64,000 bases of DNA from assembly GCF_017311415.1 (NCBI RefSeq), contig NZ_JAEKIS010000012.1, positions 62,001 to 126,000 on the forward strand, given 5' to 3'. Position 1 is the stretch's first letter. Each line of letters starts with the position of its first letter. This document shows, piece by piece, positions 36,801 to 51,800 of this stretch. The DNA is from Salipiger abyssi. Its GTDB lineage: Bacteria; Pseudomonadota; Alphaproteobacteria; Rhodobacterales; Rhodobacteraceae. The position numbers were made by a program, and so were the translations under genes. The notes under the pieces are model-generated. The model was not told the origin of the DNA. It did no database searches and saw only the letters and a program-made list of their open reading frames with translations.

Positions 36801-39800
36801 TTCGCCGGAGGCCAATTCGCGGATCAGGGTCTGACCATCGGCGGAGCGCAGCTCCAGCTTCCAGAAATCGAGATTGCTGTCCTCGACCAGTCCGCCGATC
36901 TCCACCACACCGTCGAGCTGGTAGAGGTTGAGCCCGTCGCCCATGAAGATCACCGGCGCGGCGCGGTCCTCGGGATCGCGGACTTTGAGGTCGAGCGTCT
37001 GGGTGCCGATATTGCCGTCCGCGTCCTGTGCAAAGCCCTGAAGCTCGATCTTGCCGGCCTGGGTGGGGGTTAGCAGGGTGCGGCCGAAATCGTCGAGCGT
37101 CAGCTCGTTGCCATCGGCCCAGAGCGAGATTCCGGTGATGTCGGACAGGCTGTCGGCGACGATCTGGACCAGCACCTGCTGCCCGGGCACGGCGGCGAAG
37201 CTCGGTGTCAGCTCGATCCGCACGACCGGAAGCTCGGGCTCCAGCGTGGCGCGCATGACGATGGTCTGGCGCGACTGGTCGCGGCCGTCACCGGCGATGA
37301 AGGTGACGTAGTAATCCCCTTCCTGCCCCGGTCCCGGCGTCCAGGTGACCACGCCGGTTTCGGCATCCAGCTCCGCGCCGTCCGGCAGCTCGAGCGCCGA
37401 GAAGGTCAGATCGTTGCCGTCGGGATCGCTGGCTTCGAGAGTGAAGGATTTTTCCTCGCCGATCAGGAAGCTGCGATCCGAGACCTGCATTTCGGGTGCG
37501 CGGTTCACATCGGCTACGATGATGTCGACCGCGTAGCGCGCCTCGGCGCCGGAGGTGTCCTGCGCGCCGAAGATCACCGTGTAGGTGCCGGTCTGGTCGT
37601 ATTGCGGGTTCCAGACGAATTCGCCGCGCTCTTCCGAGAAGGCGGCACCGTCCGGCAGGCCCGAGACGACGCTGAGCTTCAGATCGTCGCCATCGGGATC
37701 GTCGGCCACGACGGTAAAGCGCATCTCGGCGCGGTCGCGGCCGAGCTGCGTGGTCATCGGCACGAAGACCGGATCGCGGTTCGACTGGGCGATCTGGATG
37801 GTCACGTCTTCGCTGCTGGCGCTGTGGCCGTCCGAAACGGTGACATTCACCGTGAAAGTGCCTGCCTGCACCGGAGAGGGCGTCCAGTCTAGCTTGCCCG
37901 TGGCACGGTCGAACACCGCGCCGCTGGGCAGGTTGGCCGCGCTGTAGGTGAGCGCGTCGCCGTCGGGGTCGCTGGCGCCGAAGGTGACCGAGATCGGGTC
38001 GTTTTCGACCCCTTCGATGAGGCCGATCGGATCGAGGATGGGCGCCGTATTCGCCGCCCGCACCGTCAGCCCGAAGGCCAGCGTGGTGGTGGCAGGATCG
38101 GTCAGCCCCTCGGCACCGGTATCTGTGGCCGCGACCTCGGCGGTATAGCTGCCGATCTGCGCCGCCGTCGGGGTCCATGTCAGCACTGCCCGGCCGTAGA
38201 TCAGCGGATCCATGGTCAGCAGCGCGCCGTCAGGCAGCCCATCAAGCGCAAAGGTCAGCGCGTCCTGATCGAGATCGGAGGCGTTCAGTTCGAGCGACAG
38301 CTCTTCGCCCGCAACGGCGACGATATCGCTCTGATAGGCGAATTGCGGCGGCTCGTTGTCGCTCTGCACGTCTATGACGAAGGTGTGGAGCGCGCCGCGC
38401 CGCGTGCCCTGATCGCCGCCATCGTCATAGGCGACCATGGTCACCGCGTGCTCGCCCCGGTCGCCGACGCCCGGCGCGATGCGGATCACGCCGGTGCCGT
38501 CGCCATTGTCGGTGAAGGTGATGAAATCGGGCAGCGGCAGGCCCGGCTGCTCGTTCATCAGGGTGAGCTGGATCGGGTCGCCATCGGGATCGGTGGCCGA
38601 GACCGGAATCTCGCGCACCTCGTCCCGCGCGAGAGAAAGATTGGCCAGCTCCGACAGCACGGGCGGCAGGTTGAGGTCGCGCACCTTGATCTCGACGGTT
38701 TCCTCCACCGAGAGCGGCTCGCCGGTCTCGGCGCCGTCATCGGTGGCGCGGAAGGTGATCTCATAGGTGCCCGCCTGGTCCGCACCCGGCGTCCAGAGAA
38801 GTTCCCATGTTTCGGCGTCGAAGCTCGCGCCGTCGGGCAGTTCGCCCACCACCTCGATCTGTACCGTCTTGCTCAGGTCGCCGAGCTCGTGGAACGTGCC
38901 CTCGCCGTCGCGGTAGCCGGGTTCGTAGAACGGATTGTCGGGATCCTTTGCAAAGGCGCGCAGGGCAAAGCGCTGGCCTTCGAAGATCTGGAGCCCGTCG
39001 AAATTGTCGAAGACGGGTGCGCCGTTGTCGGGCGTTACCTCGATCTCCATGGTCTGCACCGCGACGCCGGTGCCGTCCGAGACCGCAAAGGTGACCTCGT
39101 AGGTGTCGGCCTGGGTGTAGCCCGGTGTCCATTCGAATTCGCCGGTGGCCGCGTTCAGCGTCGCGCCGAAGGGCAGGGAGCCGTTGACCACACCGAAGGA
39201 GAGCGGCGCGCCCGGCTCTGCCTCGGCTTGCAGGTTGAAGCGGATGCGGTCGCCCTCGGACGCGGTCAGGCGCCCGGGCGTGCGCAGGGTGACGGGGCGG
39301 GCGGCCTCGGCGATCAGCAGCGTCACATTGGTGGCGATCTCGCGCAGCCCGTCCGAGGCGCGCACGGTCAGCGTATAGGTGCCGGCATGTTCATAGCCCA
39401 CCTGCCAGGACAGGGCGCGGCGCTCGGCGTCGTAAACCGCGCCTTCGGGCAGGTTGTCGACCCAGATCACCACCTCGTCGCCATCGACATCGGCGGCGAC
39501 CACCTCGAATTCCACGAGCTCGCCCTCGCTGGCGCGGACCTCGGCGGGCACGGAAAGGAATTCCGGTGCTGCGTTGCCGCCCTCGACGCTCAGCACGAAG
39601 CGCAGCACAGTGACGGCGCCCCGGGCGTCGAAGACCTGCACCGTCACCGGCTCTTCGGAATTGGCGGTCTCGTCCGGGGTCCAGGTCAGGGCACCGGTGG
39701 CGGCGTCGATCTCCATGCCCGCCGGGCCGTTCATCAGGTTGTAGATCAGGCTGTCGCCATCGGGATCCTCGGCGGTGACGGTAAAGGCGAAGGCCTCGCC

Positions 39801-42800
39801 CACAGTCGCCGTCTCGGGCGGCGTTGCCGTCAGCACCGGCGCCTTGTTGGGGCCTGTGGAGGCGGCGATCCCGGCGGAGAACTGCACCCGCTGACGATCG
39901 GGCGTGGCGATGGCCACGGTCTGGCCAGTCGTGCTGGCGCCGGCGGCGAGCCGGCCGTCCTCCGGCAGCGAGGCGGACAGGTCGAGCAGCCAGACGCCCT
40001 GGTCGGTCTGCCCGTCCGCGTCGCCGGGCACGCCGGAATAGCCGCGTTGCGGGTCGAGCAGCAGCAGAACCGGCAGCACGATATCGCCGTCGCCGGTATT
40101 GGTGACGGTCACGTCATAGGACACTGTGCCGAGCGCGCGGTTGTAGCGCGTGGCACCGAATTCCACCTCGATCTGCGCGGTGAGATCCTGGATGCCGGTG
40201 AAGCCGGTCACGTAATCCGCGCCCATCCGCAGGCCCTGCGTCGAGGTCACGTCGCCCGACACAGTCAGGGTGTAATCGTCGGCGCCGAGATTGGAGACCT
40301 TGATGAGCACGACGCGGTTGGCCGCGTCATAGATGATCGTGTTGGGGGTGATCTCGCCGCCATCGGCACCGGTGATCGTGTAGTTCTCGGGATTGGCGAC
40401 AGAGGCGGTGGAGGTTGCGTCGCCCGCGAACATGTCCTGATCGAAGCGCACCGTCAGCACGCTCAAGGGCAGCGGCACCACCGCCTCGCTGGGCGGATTG
40501 GTGGCGACGACCATCGGCGCATAGGCCGGGCTCACCACATCCACCTGGTTCGACTGGCTGATAAGGACGCGCCCGTCCGAGGTGGTGGCGACGACGTCGC
40601 CTCGCGTGCCGCCTTTGGCGATCTCGATGCGCTGGAGCGTTTCCAGATCGACCATGGTCAGCGCCGCGCCCTCTGCCGCCTCGCCGGTATCCGACACCGC
40701 GCCGGTATTGGCCGAGATGAAGAGCAGATCCTCCAGCGCCGTGCCCTCGCGCCCGAAGGCGAGCGAGTCGATCTGGCTGTCGAATTCCAGCACGATCTCG
40801 GCGCGTTGGCGCTCGGTGAATTTGACCACCTGGCTGCGATCCGGCCAGGTTACCGCCCAGAGCGTCCCCTGATCGTCGAAGGCGATGGAGCCGATGCGCA
40901 GGCCTTCGTCGCGGCTCCACTGCTTGAAGGTCTCGCTGACCGGATTGAAGGTCAGGATACCGGAATTGGCGCCGACATAGATGAGCCCCGTGGACTCTTC
41001 GATGGCGAGCCCCATCGTAAGGCCATCGCCGTAGCGCGCCACCACGCCGCCGGTCTCCGGATCGAGCTTCAGCAGCGCGCCGCCGCCGGTCGTGGCCCAG
41101 ATCGCGCCATCCGCATCCTCGGCGAGGTTGAAAATCGGGTCGTCGAGCTGGATGAGCCGCGTGGTCCCGTCCGCCGTACCGCCCTGCGCGTCAAAGCGGA
41201 ACAACTCGCCGCGGTTCAGCCCGCCGGAGATCAGGACATCGCCGGTCGAGGTCTCGAGGATCGCCATCGGCGCGATACCGGTCTGCGAGGACTGGAAGCC
41301 GGTTGCGAAGGCGTTGCCAAGGAACGGGTTCAGGACGCTGTCGAATTCCGGCAGATCGACCAGCGGGTCGGCCGCAGGCACGTTTTCACTGGCTTTGACA
41401 AAGAGGTCGTTGGTCGAAGGCGTGTCCTTCGGCGCCGGGGCGCGGCCAAAATTCGGCGCTGTCGTTTCGTCGACCGTCTCGGTTCCGCCGAGATTGACCG
41501 GCTGACCGTCGGCGGTCACCGCCGAACCGTCGGAGGGCTCTTCGCGGTTGCCGGCGATATCGGTGGCGAGCGCCAGGAACTCATAGCTCTTGCCGGCCTC
41601 ACCCTCGAAGATCATGGTGCCGCTCGGCTGCTCCAGCCGCCGCTGCCAGATGCGGAAATCGCCGCCGTCCTCGGCCACGTAAATCGTCACATGGCGCACG
41701 CCGGAGGCGCCGGGATCATCGACCGAGTCCCATTCGATATCGTAGCTGTCGGTGCCCTCGATCCGGGTCGCGCCGATGGTGGTTTCGGGCGCGCGCCCGT
41801 CGACCACCTGTACCAGCTCGCCGGTGTCCTCGGGCGCGGCGGTGTCGAAGAGCACCCGCGCGGAAGAGGTGATGCGCGAGCCGGTGTCGATATCGTCGGC
41901 GGGCTTGACGGTGTAGCCGACAAAGCCCGCACCCTTGCCGCCCTCGGTGTTCGGCGGCAGCAGGCCCTTGGTGGTGCTCTGGATCTTTTCGCCGGTGAGC
42001 GGGTCGATCGCCTGGATCACCCAGCGCGCCGTAGCAGGATCCTGAAACAGGTCGATGCCCGCGCTGATCCGCACGACAAAGCCCAGCGTGTCGGAAAAGT
42101 CGATCTCGTCCTGATAGAACCACCGGTCGTCCGGCACGTCGATTGTGATCTCGCCAATGCGGATGTCGCCAAGGCGGAAGCTGCGCGGGTCGAGATCGTC
42201 GTCGAGCTGGGTCACCACCTCGATCTGGTTGGCATAGGTCGAAGACGCCGGATCGTTCTCGAACTTGACGGTGAAGGGCAGATCCTCGCTGCCCGGCAAC
42301 CAGCCCTCGGTCTCCAGCGTTTGCGGCCCGTTGATCGACGCCAGCGCGCCGGTGTTGGCAGGATCGGCGAAATAGTCGGAGAAATCGAGCGCTTCGAACT
42401 CGTCGCCATCCACCGTAGCCGGGCTCTGGTTCATGAAGTCGACCGGCAGCGCCGCACCGCGCTCTTCGAAGGGCACCCAGGGCACGTAGATGCGCACCGC
42501 CTCGAAATGCGTCTCGTTGCTCAGCCCGAGATCGTAGTCGGCGAATTCGGGCAGCGCGGGCACCGGGATCTCGCCGATATAGCAATCGCTCTGGCGCTCG
42601 TCCCAGTATTCGATCTCGGCCATCATGCCTTCTTCATGGCCGTAAAGCGTGCGGAGCTGCTCGAAGAAGCCCAGAATGTCGCCGTCCGAGCGTATCTCCT
42701 GCCCGGCGGGGCCAAAGAGAATGCCCGAGGCCAGCGTCGCCATCAGCGACAGGATCTCCTGCTGTTCGCGGATCGGCGGGATATCTGCCTCGTCGCGCAG

Positions 42801-45800
42801 GATGCCCGCCTGTTCGAGCCCAGCGAGATAGAAGTCGATCCAGAGATCGGGATCGGCGACGATGGCGACCAGCGGCGCCGCGGCGTCATCGGCGGCGAGG
42901 ATGTTCTCGCGCAGCTCCAGCGCGATGGCGGTCTGATGCGCGACGAACTCGTCGCGGGTCATCGAGGTCGCGGTGGCGTAGATGTGGAAGCGGAACGGGA
43001 TGAAGGGGATCTCGCATTCGCCCGGCTTCGCCACGTTCTGGTTGTAGAGGTCTTCGAAGGGGAAGGCGGCCATAGCGGCGCCGAGCGCCGGGCTGGCCTC
43101 GGTCGCCTTTTCGACCACCGCGTCGTACCATTCGCCGATGGCACCTTCACCGCCCTCTTCGAGAATCCCGTCGAGTTCGGGCAGCACGGTCGACATGCGG
43201 GCGCGGAAGGCGTCGAACGCCTCGTCATGCAGCGCCTGGAGACCGGGATAGGCCGCCACGTTGAAGGTGAAACCGGCAAAGCCGTCGGCGGGCAGATCGT
43301 AGAGATAGCCGCGCGTGGCAAGCTGGCCGTCCTTGTTGACGATGCTCTCCAGTCCGGCCCAGAACACATCCTCGTTGTCGCTGCCGGCGGCGCCGTCCGG
43401 CTCGCCGCGGACATTGGTGAAGAAGTCGAGGAAGGGCAGGCCATAGACATAGGGGTTGAAGTTCAGCTCGGGCACGCCGACTTCGAAATAGGTATAGGGC
43501 GCGTCGAGGTTCTGGAGGTTTTGCAGCGCCACCGAATAGGTCTCGGTTTCGCCCGGCAGCACCACGCGCGAACCGCCGATGCCGATGGTCACATCGCCCT
43601 CGATGCCGCGCTCGACCAGGAAGCGGTAGGGCGCCAGCGCCTGCGCGCCGGAGGGATTGGTGACGATGACGTCATAGAGCCCGTGCGGCGCGTCGGTCAG
43701 ATCGAAGGTGGCGATGATCTCGCTCGAATTGACGATCCGATAGTTGACCGGCGCGAACTCGGCGATGTTCGGGCGCACCAGCTTGACCGTGGCGTTCTCG
43801 GCGAACTGGGCGCCGGTGATGCGGGTGGTGACGAAACTGGAATCGCCACCGCGGTCCGTATCCACGTCGGTGATCACCAGCGGCAGCAGCTCGGCCAGGA
43901 CGGTGAGGTCGGTGCCGCCCTCGGGGCCGGAGAAATTGCGCAGCGACACATAGTAGGTGCCCGGCTCGGTCGAGGGCACCAGCGCCATGAGGTCGCTGGA
44001 GAGCGGCCCGTCATAGGTCGCGTCGAAGGCATTGGCCGAGGGCAGCGCGTCATGGCGCAGGAAGATCTCGTTGAGCGCGTTCTCTTCCGAGGAGAACACG
44101 GTCACGCGCAGGGTCTCTTCCGGCGGCACGGTGATGCGGTAGAGCTTTTCGCCGCCATTCTCGACGGAAACGGTGGTCGGCGTGCCGATCAGCAGCTCAT
44201 CGACGGTGGTTTCGATTGTGTCCGGGCTGACCGTGGTGTTGTTGGCCTCGTTCACACCCTCATGGATCTGATTGAAGATGTCGGTGCGCACGATGACGCG
44301 ATACCCGCCCGGTGTCGCCGCCGGCATCGTCGTCTCAAGCGTGACCGTACGGCTTTCGCCCGGGTTGAGCGGGCCGGCGCTCTGCACCCGGCCGATGGGG
44401 CGGTCCTTGAGATCCCAGGTGCCATCGGTCGACAGGAACGCGGTGTCCGACCAGGCGCCCTCGGCGATCACGTCGTCGGACTGGTTGGTGACCGTCCAGC
44501 TGATGGTGATCGGCTCGCCGGCTCGGGCCGAACTGGGCAGGGTGATATCGGTGACTTCGAGATCCGTGGGCGGCGGCAGCTCGATCACCATGGGTACATC
44601 GGAGCGCGCGTCGTTATTTGCGTCGTCGACCTCGTAGACCGTGCCGCGATTGCCGCTGCGCGACGGGTCGGTGACGACGAAGACGTAATAGGCCTCCGTC
44701 GGCATGTCGGTGGGCACGGTGAAGGTGCGCTCGACATCGTAGCTTTCGCCCGCGCCCAGCGTCTCGCCGTGCCGGATCGTGCCGATGAAGCGGTCGGAGC
44801 GGATATCGAGCAGTGCGTCGCGGCTGAGATAGACCAGATCGTCCCATCCCGCCTGCTGGAAGGGGATCGGGCCGCCCTGATTGGTCACCGTGTAGCTGAC
44901 GGTGAAGTCCTGCCCGCGCACGGCGCGCTCGCTGGCATCCATTTGCGTGACCACCAGATCGGGCGCCACATAGGGGCCGATCTCGACCGCCTCGAAGGTG
45001 GTGTTGTTACCCTCGCCCTGGAATTCGCGCACCACCCCGGTGGAGCTGCCGTTGAGCCCGGGGAGCCGGTCGGAAATCGTCGAATGCGAGCGTGAGCTGT
45101 CGGACAGGTCGGCATCGGCCACGGCGAGGATGTGGAAATCGCCTTCGATCTCGAAGGGCAGGGTGACCGTCACCGTGGAGGTATAGCTTTCGCCCGGATC
45201 CAGCGCACCGACATGAAGGTTCGCCGCCCGTACTTCGCGCGTGCCTTCCTCGCGGCGCAGCAGGAAATCGCCCACGTCGAGCGAGCTGTCGAGCGACAGG
45301 TAGACACGGTCGGTCCAGGAGGTTTCGCGCGTCGCCCGGTTGCCGACATTGGTGACCTCGAAGGAAATATCGATGGTCTGGCCCGCATGCAGATCGTCGG
45401 GAATGTCGAGCGCGGTGACCTGTAGGTCGGGTTCGCGATAGGTGACGTCGAATGTGCCCTGAAGCATCGCGCCTTCCGGATGCTCGAAGGCGTTGCGACG
45501 ATAGAGGGAGCCGCCGGAGGAGATATTGCCGCCCTCGATCGGCCAGGGGCGCCGGTGCTCTTCCAGTTCAATCCCGGTATTGGTGAAGACATAGACGTAG
45601 TAAGGCCCGTCGATGCCAGGTGGCAGCGTGCCCTCGACCGTGCGGCTGTAGCTCTCGCCGCCGGCCAGACCGGCGGCATTGGAGATGGTCAGGGTCTTGA
45701 GCTGCGTGGCGCGGTTGCGGATGAAGGTCGGATCCGCCGAAATCCAGACCTCGTCGCGCCAGTATTGCGTGCCGTCCCAGATCGCGTCTTCGCTGTCGTT

Positions 45801-48800
45801 CAGGACAGTATAGGTGAATTCCACTTTTTCGCCGGAGAAGGCCTCTTCCGGCGGCACGATTTCCACGACGCGCAGGTTGGGCTCCTGCGACTCGATCCGG
45901 GTGGTGGCCACCGCCGCGTTGTCGTCGGGGTTGGAATCGCCGGGTTGTCCCGCAATGGCATGGATATAGGCCGCGTCGACCCCCGGCGGCAGGAGGAAAT
46001 CCTGCGTGACGGTGACGCTGCCGCCGATGCCGATCGTGTCGAGATCGAAACGTCCGAGGTTCCAGCTTTCCTGACCGGGTGCGCTGAGGCTGGGCGAGGT
46101 CGTCAGCACAAGCTGCACAGAGCCGCCGCGCGCTTCCTTGTCGCCGGTATTGCCCAGCGTATAGGTCACCGAGAAGGCGTTTTCGCCCTCGACGCCGGAG
46201 ATCGCCTCGGGTGTGACCGCGTCGATTGCGATATTGAGGTCGGGGCGGGTCAGATCCGGCGGATCGCCGATTATGCTGAACACGGGCGGCTGGCCGATCA
46301 CCTCGCCGCCACCGGCCTTGTAGTTGTTGGAGTTGAGCTCGGTCGGATCGTCCTCGTTGACGTTGACGGCGAGCGTGTCTTCCAGAAGCGTGCCGTAGGG
46401 ATCGACCCAGGGCGTCAGGTAGTAATTGCCCGAGCGCACGGAATCGGGCAGCTGCACCGTCACCGTGCGGTCGTAGCCATCGCCGACATCGAGCACGCCT
46501 TCGCTGTATTGCAGCGTATCGAGCAGAATGTCGCCCTGCCCGGGATGCGGACGGTTCTTGTCGACGGTCAGCCAGATCTGTTCCGCCCAGGCGCCCAGAT
46601 TGGTGGCGCCGGCGCCGCGGTTCGTAACCGTATAGGTCAGGGTGACCTGATTGCCCTCGAAGGCCTGCGTCGGCGCGACCACATCGTGCACGACGAGATC
46701 GGCGAAGGGGATCGGCTCCACATAGATCTTCTGAACGCCGAGATTGTTGCCGTCGTTCGGCCATTCCTCGACCGCGTCGCCGCTGTCGGTGTTCACCAGC
46801 AGATAGACGTCGCCGCGGAAGCGCATCGGGATCTGGAAGAATGCCTCCTGGCTGAGATATTCCTCGCCGGTATCGAGTGCGGCCTCGTTGGAGAAGCTGC
46901 CCAGGCGGATGTCGTCGAAGCTGATCTTGTCGTCGAGCGACAGATAGACGCTGTCGGTCCAGTTTGGCACATCGGTGGCCACCGGCCCCTGGTTGATCAC
47001 CGTCCAGCGCACCGAGCCGGTGCCGCCGGCGGTGAAACTGTCGGAGGTCTGAAAGCCCGAGATCTGAAGATCGGGACGCGGCAGCCGCGACACGAGAATC
47101 TGCGTATCGGCGGCGGATTCGTTGTCGTCCTCGTCGTTGTGCTCGTAAACGTCATTGCCGAAATCGGTGATGACGATCAGGTCGTAACGGTCGTTGGTCT
47201 CGGTCGGCAGGATGATCTGCTCGCGCCGCGTATAGGTGGTGTTGGCCTGAAGCGGCCCGTCATAGCTGTAGCTGCCGATGGTGATGTCGTTGCCAGACCC
47301 GTCGGATTTGCGCAGCACCAGCCGGTCGGTCCAGGGGCCCTCGGCGGTGCCGGTGCCGGCATTGCGCACCGTCCAGGTGACATCGATGGGCGACCCTTCG
47401 GGCGCCGTTTCGGGCGCGGTGATGGCGGTCACCACCAGGTTCGGCGGTGGCGTCAGCGTGACCTCGACCGCGTTCGAGACGCCGTTGTTCTTCTCGTCGG
47501 TATAGACGAACTCGTAGGGCGCAGCGAAGCGGTTGGTGTTGGTGCCGCCGGGTACGTCGACGAAGAAGTAGGCGGGCCCCCCCCAGCCGTCTGGCAGACG
47601 GACCAGCGCCTCGCGGGAATATTCCGCATCCGGAGCAAGAAAGCCCAGATGTTCGAAGCGCCCGACCAGCTCGCGGTCGGTGCCGTCGGGATTGTCGGCG
47701 ATATAGACCAGATCGGTCCAGTTGCTGGTTTGTGTAAGGCCGATGCCCTCGTTCTTCACCCGCCAGCTCAGCCGCACCGAGTCGCCCGAATTGGCGGTTT
47801 CCGGCGCCGTGACCTCCTGCATGACCAGATCGGCGTAGGGGATCGGTGCCACGTCGAAAAAGCCTTCGAGCGCCAGCCGGTTATCGGCTTCCTGGCCGTT
47901 CTCGAAAACCCCTTCTTCGGAATCCGTGATGACGTAGAGCGTGAAGCGCCCGTTCAGAGCCGCCGGCAGATAGAAGCTCTCGCTGCGGCTGTACTCGCCA
48001 TCCTTGTCGAGCCCACCGGTATGCTCGAACCGCGCCAGCTCGATATCGTCGCTGTTGCCAATCTCGTCATCGGTCGAAATCACGATACGGTCGGTCCAGC
48101 TGTCGGTGATACCGCGTCCGGTGCCGGTATTGCGCACCGTCCAGTCCACGGTGACGAAGCCGGGATCGTCCACTGTCAGGTTCGGTGCCGAGACCGATGT
48201 CACCTCGAGATCGGCATAGGGCGCCAGCGCCACGTTCAGCGCCGTGGCGCCGGTGTTGTCGTCCTCGTGACCCGGCTCGGACACGGTGTTTTCGCGGTCC
48301 GCGCCGACCAGGATGAACCAGGCGCCCGAGACCGAGATCGGCAGGGCAACGTCGGCAAAGGCCGCCGCCGTGTCGCCATCGGCGAGCGGTGCGGTCTGAG
48401 CGTAATCTCCGAGGAAAATGTCCTGCGGGTCGATCTCGGAGTCGCGGCTGAGCCAGATACCGTCCGACCAGTCGAGCCGGGCCGGGCCGGTGCCGGTGTT
48501 CTCGACCTCCCAGCTCACCCGCAGCGTGTCGCCGGATTGCGGGCTGGTTTCGTCGAGCGTGACCGTGCCGATCACCAGGTTCGGATGCCGCAGGCTGAGC
48601 GCCGCGCCCTCGCCGGAATTGTTGTCCTCGCGACCGCCCTCGAATACCTCGCCGGCGGAATCGGCACGCAGCTCAAAACGATATTCGCCTTCGCCGACAT
48701 CCGGCACAGTGACATCGACCGTGACCTCGTAACTTTCGCCCGATGCGAGGTCGAAGGGCCGTTCGGTTTGGACCAGCCGCTGGCCGGAGCCGAGCCCCGG

Positions 48801-51800
48801 CCCGGTCAGATAGAGCGAATCCGTCCACGGCGCCCGCGCCGTCGCTTCGCCGTCGTTGCGCACCACATAGGTGACCTCGACGGTCTCGCCGGGCACCAGC
48901 GAGGTCGGTCCATCGACGGAAGTAACGCGCAGATCGGCGGAGGGGGCGGCGGCGAGGCCGAAGGTCTTGGCCGAGACGCGGATATTGTTGCCGGTCTCGC
49001 CGCGTTCATAAACCATGCCGTCGGCATTGGTCTCCACGATGATGTGGAAATCGCCGACATAGCCCGGCGGCAGCAGGAAGCTCGCCGAGCGCGAATAGCT
49101 CGCATCGACCGCCAGCGCGCTGTCGCGGAAGAATTCGCCCAGCAGGAAATCGCTACCATCGATGCTCTCGTCGGCAGAGAGATACACCCGGTCAACCCAT
49201 CCGCCGGCGGTGGCGCCGATCGGGTTCGGGCCGAAATTGGCGACGCGCCAGGCGACGTCGATTTCCTCGTTGGCGAGATAGGATCCGTCCGGCGAGACCA
49301 GCGCCTGAACGCCCAGATCGGAATAGGGCGAGGATAGTGTGACCTGCCGGTGATCGGTGTTGTTGCCGCGGCTGTCGGGCTCAAGCACCGCCGCATCCGC
49401 ATCGGTCACAACGAGGATATGCACATCGCCCTCGATGCCGATGGGCAGCGTCACATCGGTGGAGACCGTGTATTCGCCGTCGATATCGAGCGCGCCGGTA
49501 TGCGTGACAGTCGTCACCAGCGTGTCGGTCTCGTCGAACACGGCGTCCTGCGAGACATAGACCCGGTCGACCCAGGCGGCGGCCTCGGTCGCCACCGCGC
49601 CCTCGTTCACCACCTTCCACGAGATCGTGCCGCTTTCGCCTCCCCGCGGTTCGGCAGGCACACCGGTGATGGTCGCCACCAGATCGGCATAGGGTCGCGA
49701 GATGGAGGTGACGTCGAGCCGTGCGTCGTTGTTGTTTTCGGCCTGGCTGACCGAGAGCCCGTCGCGGGCTTCGTGCAGCGTCGTGCGGAAACTGCTGTCG
49801 CGGTTTGTCCAGACGGTGACGCGCAGCTCTCCGACGCCCGCCGCGCCATGCGGCAGATCGAAGGCCATGCTGCGCGTGGCATCTTCGCCCGATGCGATGC
49901 GCAGCCCCTCGGTGGCGACAGCCACGTCATGCAGGATCTGACCGGTCGTCAAATTGCGGATCTGCACCCGGTCGTACCAGTCACCCGGCGTTGCCGCCGC
50001 GCCTTCGTTGGCCACCGTCCAATTCACCGTGAGCGTGCCGCCCGCTGCGGGCTCTGTCTCGTCCACGGTGATCTCGGAAACCACGAGATCCGGCCCGGAC
50101 GCGATCTGCGTTACGCTCTCGTTGTTGCTTTCGCCGGTATCCTCGTCATTGGCCTCGGGCAGCTCGCCGAGCGCGTCCAGCACCAGGCGGAAATCGTAGA
50201 GCCCGGTGCCGTCGAGCCCGTCGGGCCAGCCGAATTCGAAACTGCGGTCGCGGGTGCCGTCTGCCGCCAGCGGCTCCTCATCGGTGGTGCGCAGATCCTG
50301 GCTCAGGACGACGCGGTTTGTGTTGCGGTTGGTCACGATCAGACGTTCGGTCCAGACGCCCGAGGCGGCTTTGCCGCCGTCATTTGCCAGCGTGTAGCCC
50401 AACGTGACCGTATCGCCCGCTTCCCATCCCGACGCGGGCGTGACCGTGACGTCGCGCGCCACCAGATCGGGGCTCGCCGCCAGCACGATCTCCGTCTCGA
50501 GGCTGACATCGTTGTTTACCTCGGCGTCGCCTGCGTCGTTGAGCTCCTCGACATTGTTGTTCACGTCGACGCGCAGCGTCACCGTGATCGCGCCCACCGC
50601 CTGCGATCCTGCGGGCAGTTGCAGATTGGCGGTGCGGGTGATCGCGTCGCCGGCGGCGATACTGCCGCTTTCGCCCGCATCGTAGGGCACCACAAGATCG
50701 GAAAGGATCGCGCCGTCCTCGGCTCGGCGGATGGTGATCCGGCTGGTGAAATCGCCGGTCACCGGAAGATCGCCGGTATTGGTGAGCGTCCATTGCAGCG
50801 GCATCGTACCGCCGCTTTCCAGCGGATCCTCGGTCGTCACCACGAAATCGCTGGGCACCAGATCGGCGGCGGGCACATCCTCGAGCGTGAGCGAGACCGG
50901 CTCGCGCAGGGGGTTGGCGAAGACGTTGAAGCTGAAATCCCGGCTGTCGGGCGCCCCGAGATTGCCTTCTAGCAGCAGGATATAGCGGCCCGTATGCGGC
51001 ATGGTCCGGGTATCGACGTCGCGAGCGTAGTCGCTGAACACCTGATTGCCGAAGGGATCGATCAGGCGCCACCAGCTGTTGAAATCGACATTGCTGCCGA
51101 AATCGAAGAACAGCCGGTCGCCCTCGCTGGCATCGAAGCTGTAGGCCCGCGTCTCGCTGCCCGGCGCGAGCTGGTCGGAGACCGCGGTGCCCAGCGTCAG
51201 CGGCGCGGCCTCCGCAAGATCGAGCACCGAAAAGCTGTAATCCCCGGTGGCCCCGTTCAGCGGTGTCACCGTCAGGGTATAATCGCCCGGAATCAGATCG
51301 AAGAGTGGCGCGGAGCCGGGATTGTTGGCGGCATCGCTATTGGTGAAGCGCCGTTCTGCCACCTTACCGCGCGGCCCGCTGAGGCTCCATTGGAAATTGC
51401 CGTTATAGGGCGTCTGCACATCGACAAGGATGCGTTTGGCCTCGCTCAGCGAGAAGGTGTAGCTCGCGGTCTGTCCCGGAAGATCGACGGAGCCTTCGAC
51501 CGTGGTGTCGAATTCCAGCGCGGTGGCGGATCCGGTGAGCGGAACCAGGCGGAAGGAATGGGTCTGCTCCTCGCTCTGGGTCACGATGCCTTCGATGATC
51601 AGGTAGTGCGTGCCGGCGATGCTTACCGAAAGCGTGGTGATGTCGGAGCGCAGATTGGTCGTACTGCCGACAAGCTGGCCGAAGCTGTCGACGATCTTCC
51701 AGCGGCCCTGTAGCGTGCCTTCGAGGAAATCGAGATAGAAGCTGTCGCCTGCTTCGCCATCGAACATAAAGATCTGGGTGCTGTTGCCGGGATCGAATGT

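Noticed and set aside
28056-45095. Very long open frames on the plus strand opposite the giant gene (for example 28056-33071 and 38343-45095)
   Set aside because: They are antisense shadows caused by high GC and third-position bias of the giant gene. Their products are Arg/His/Gly-rich with no domain, and they lie wholly inside a well-supported CDS.
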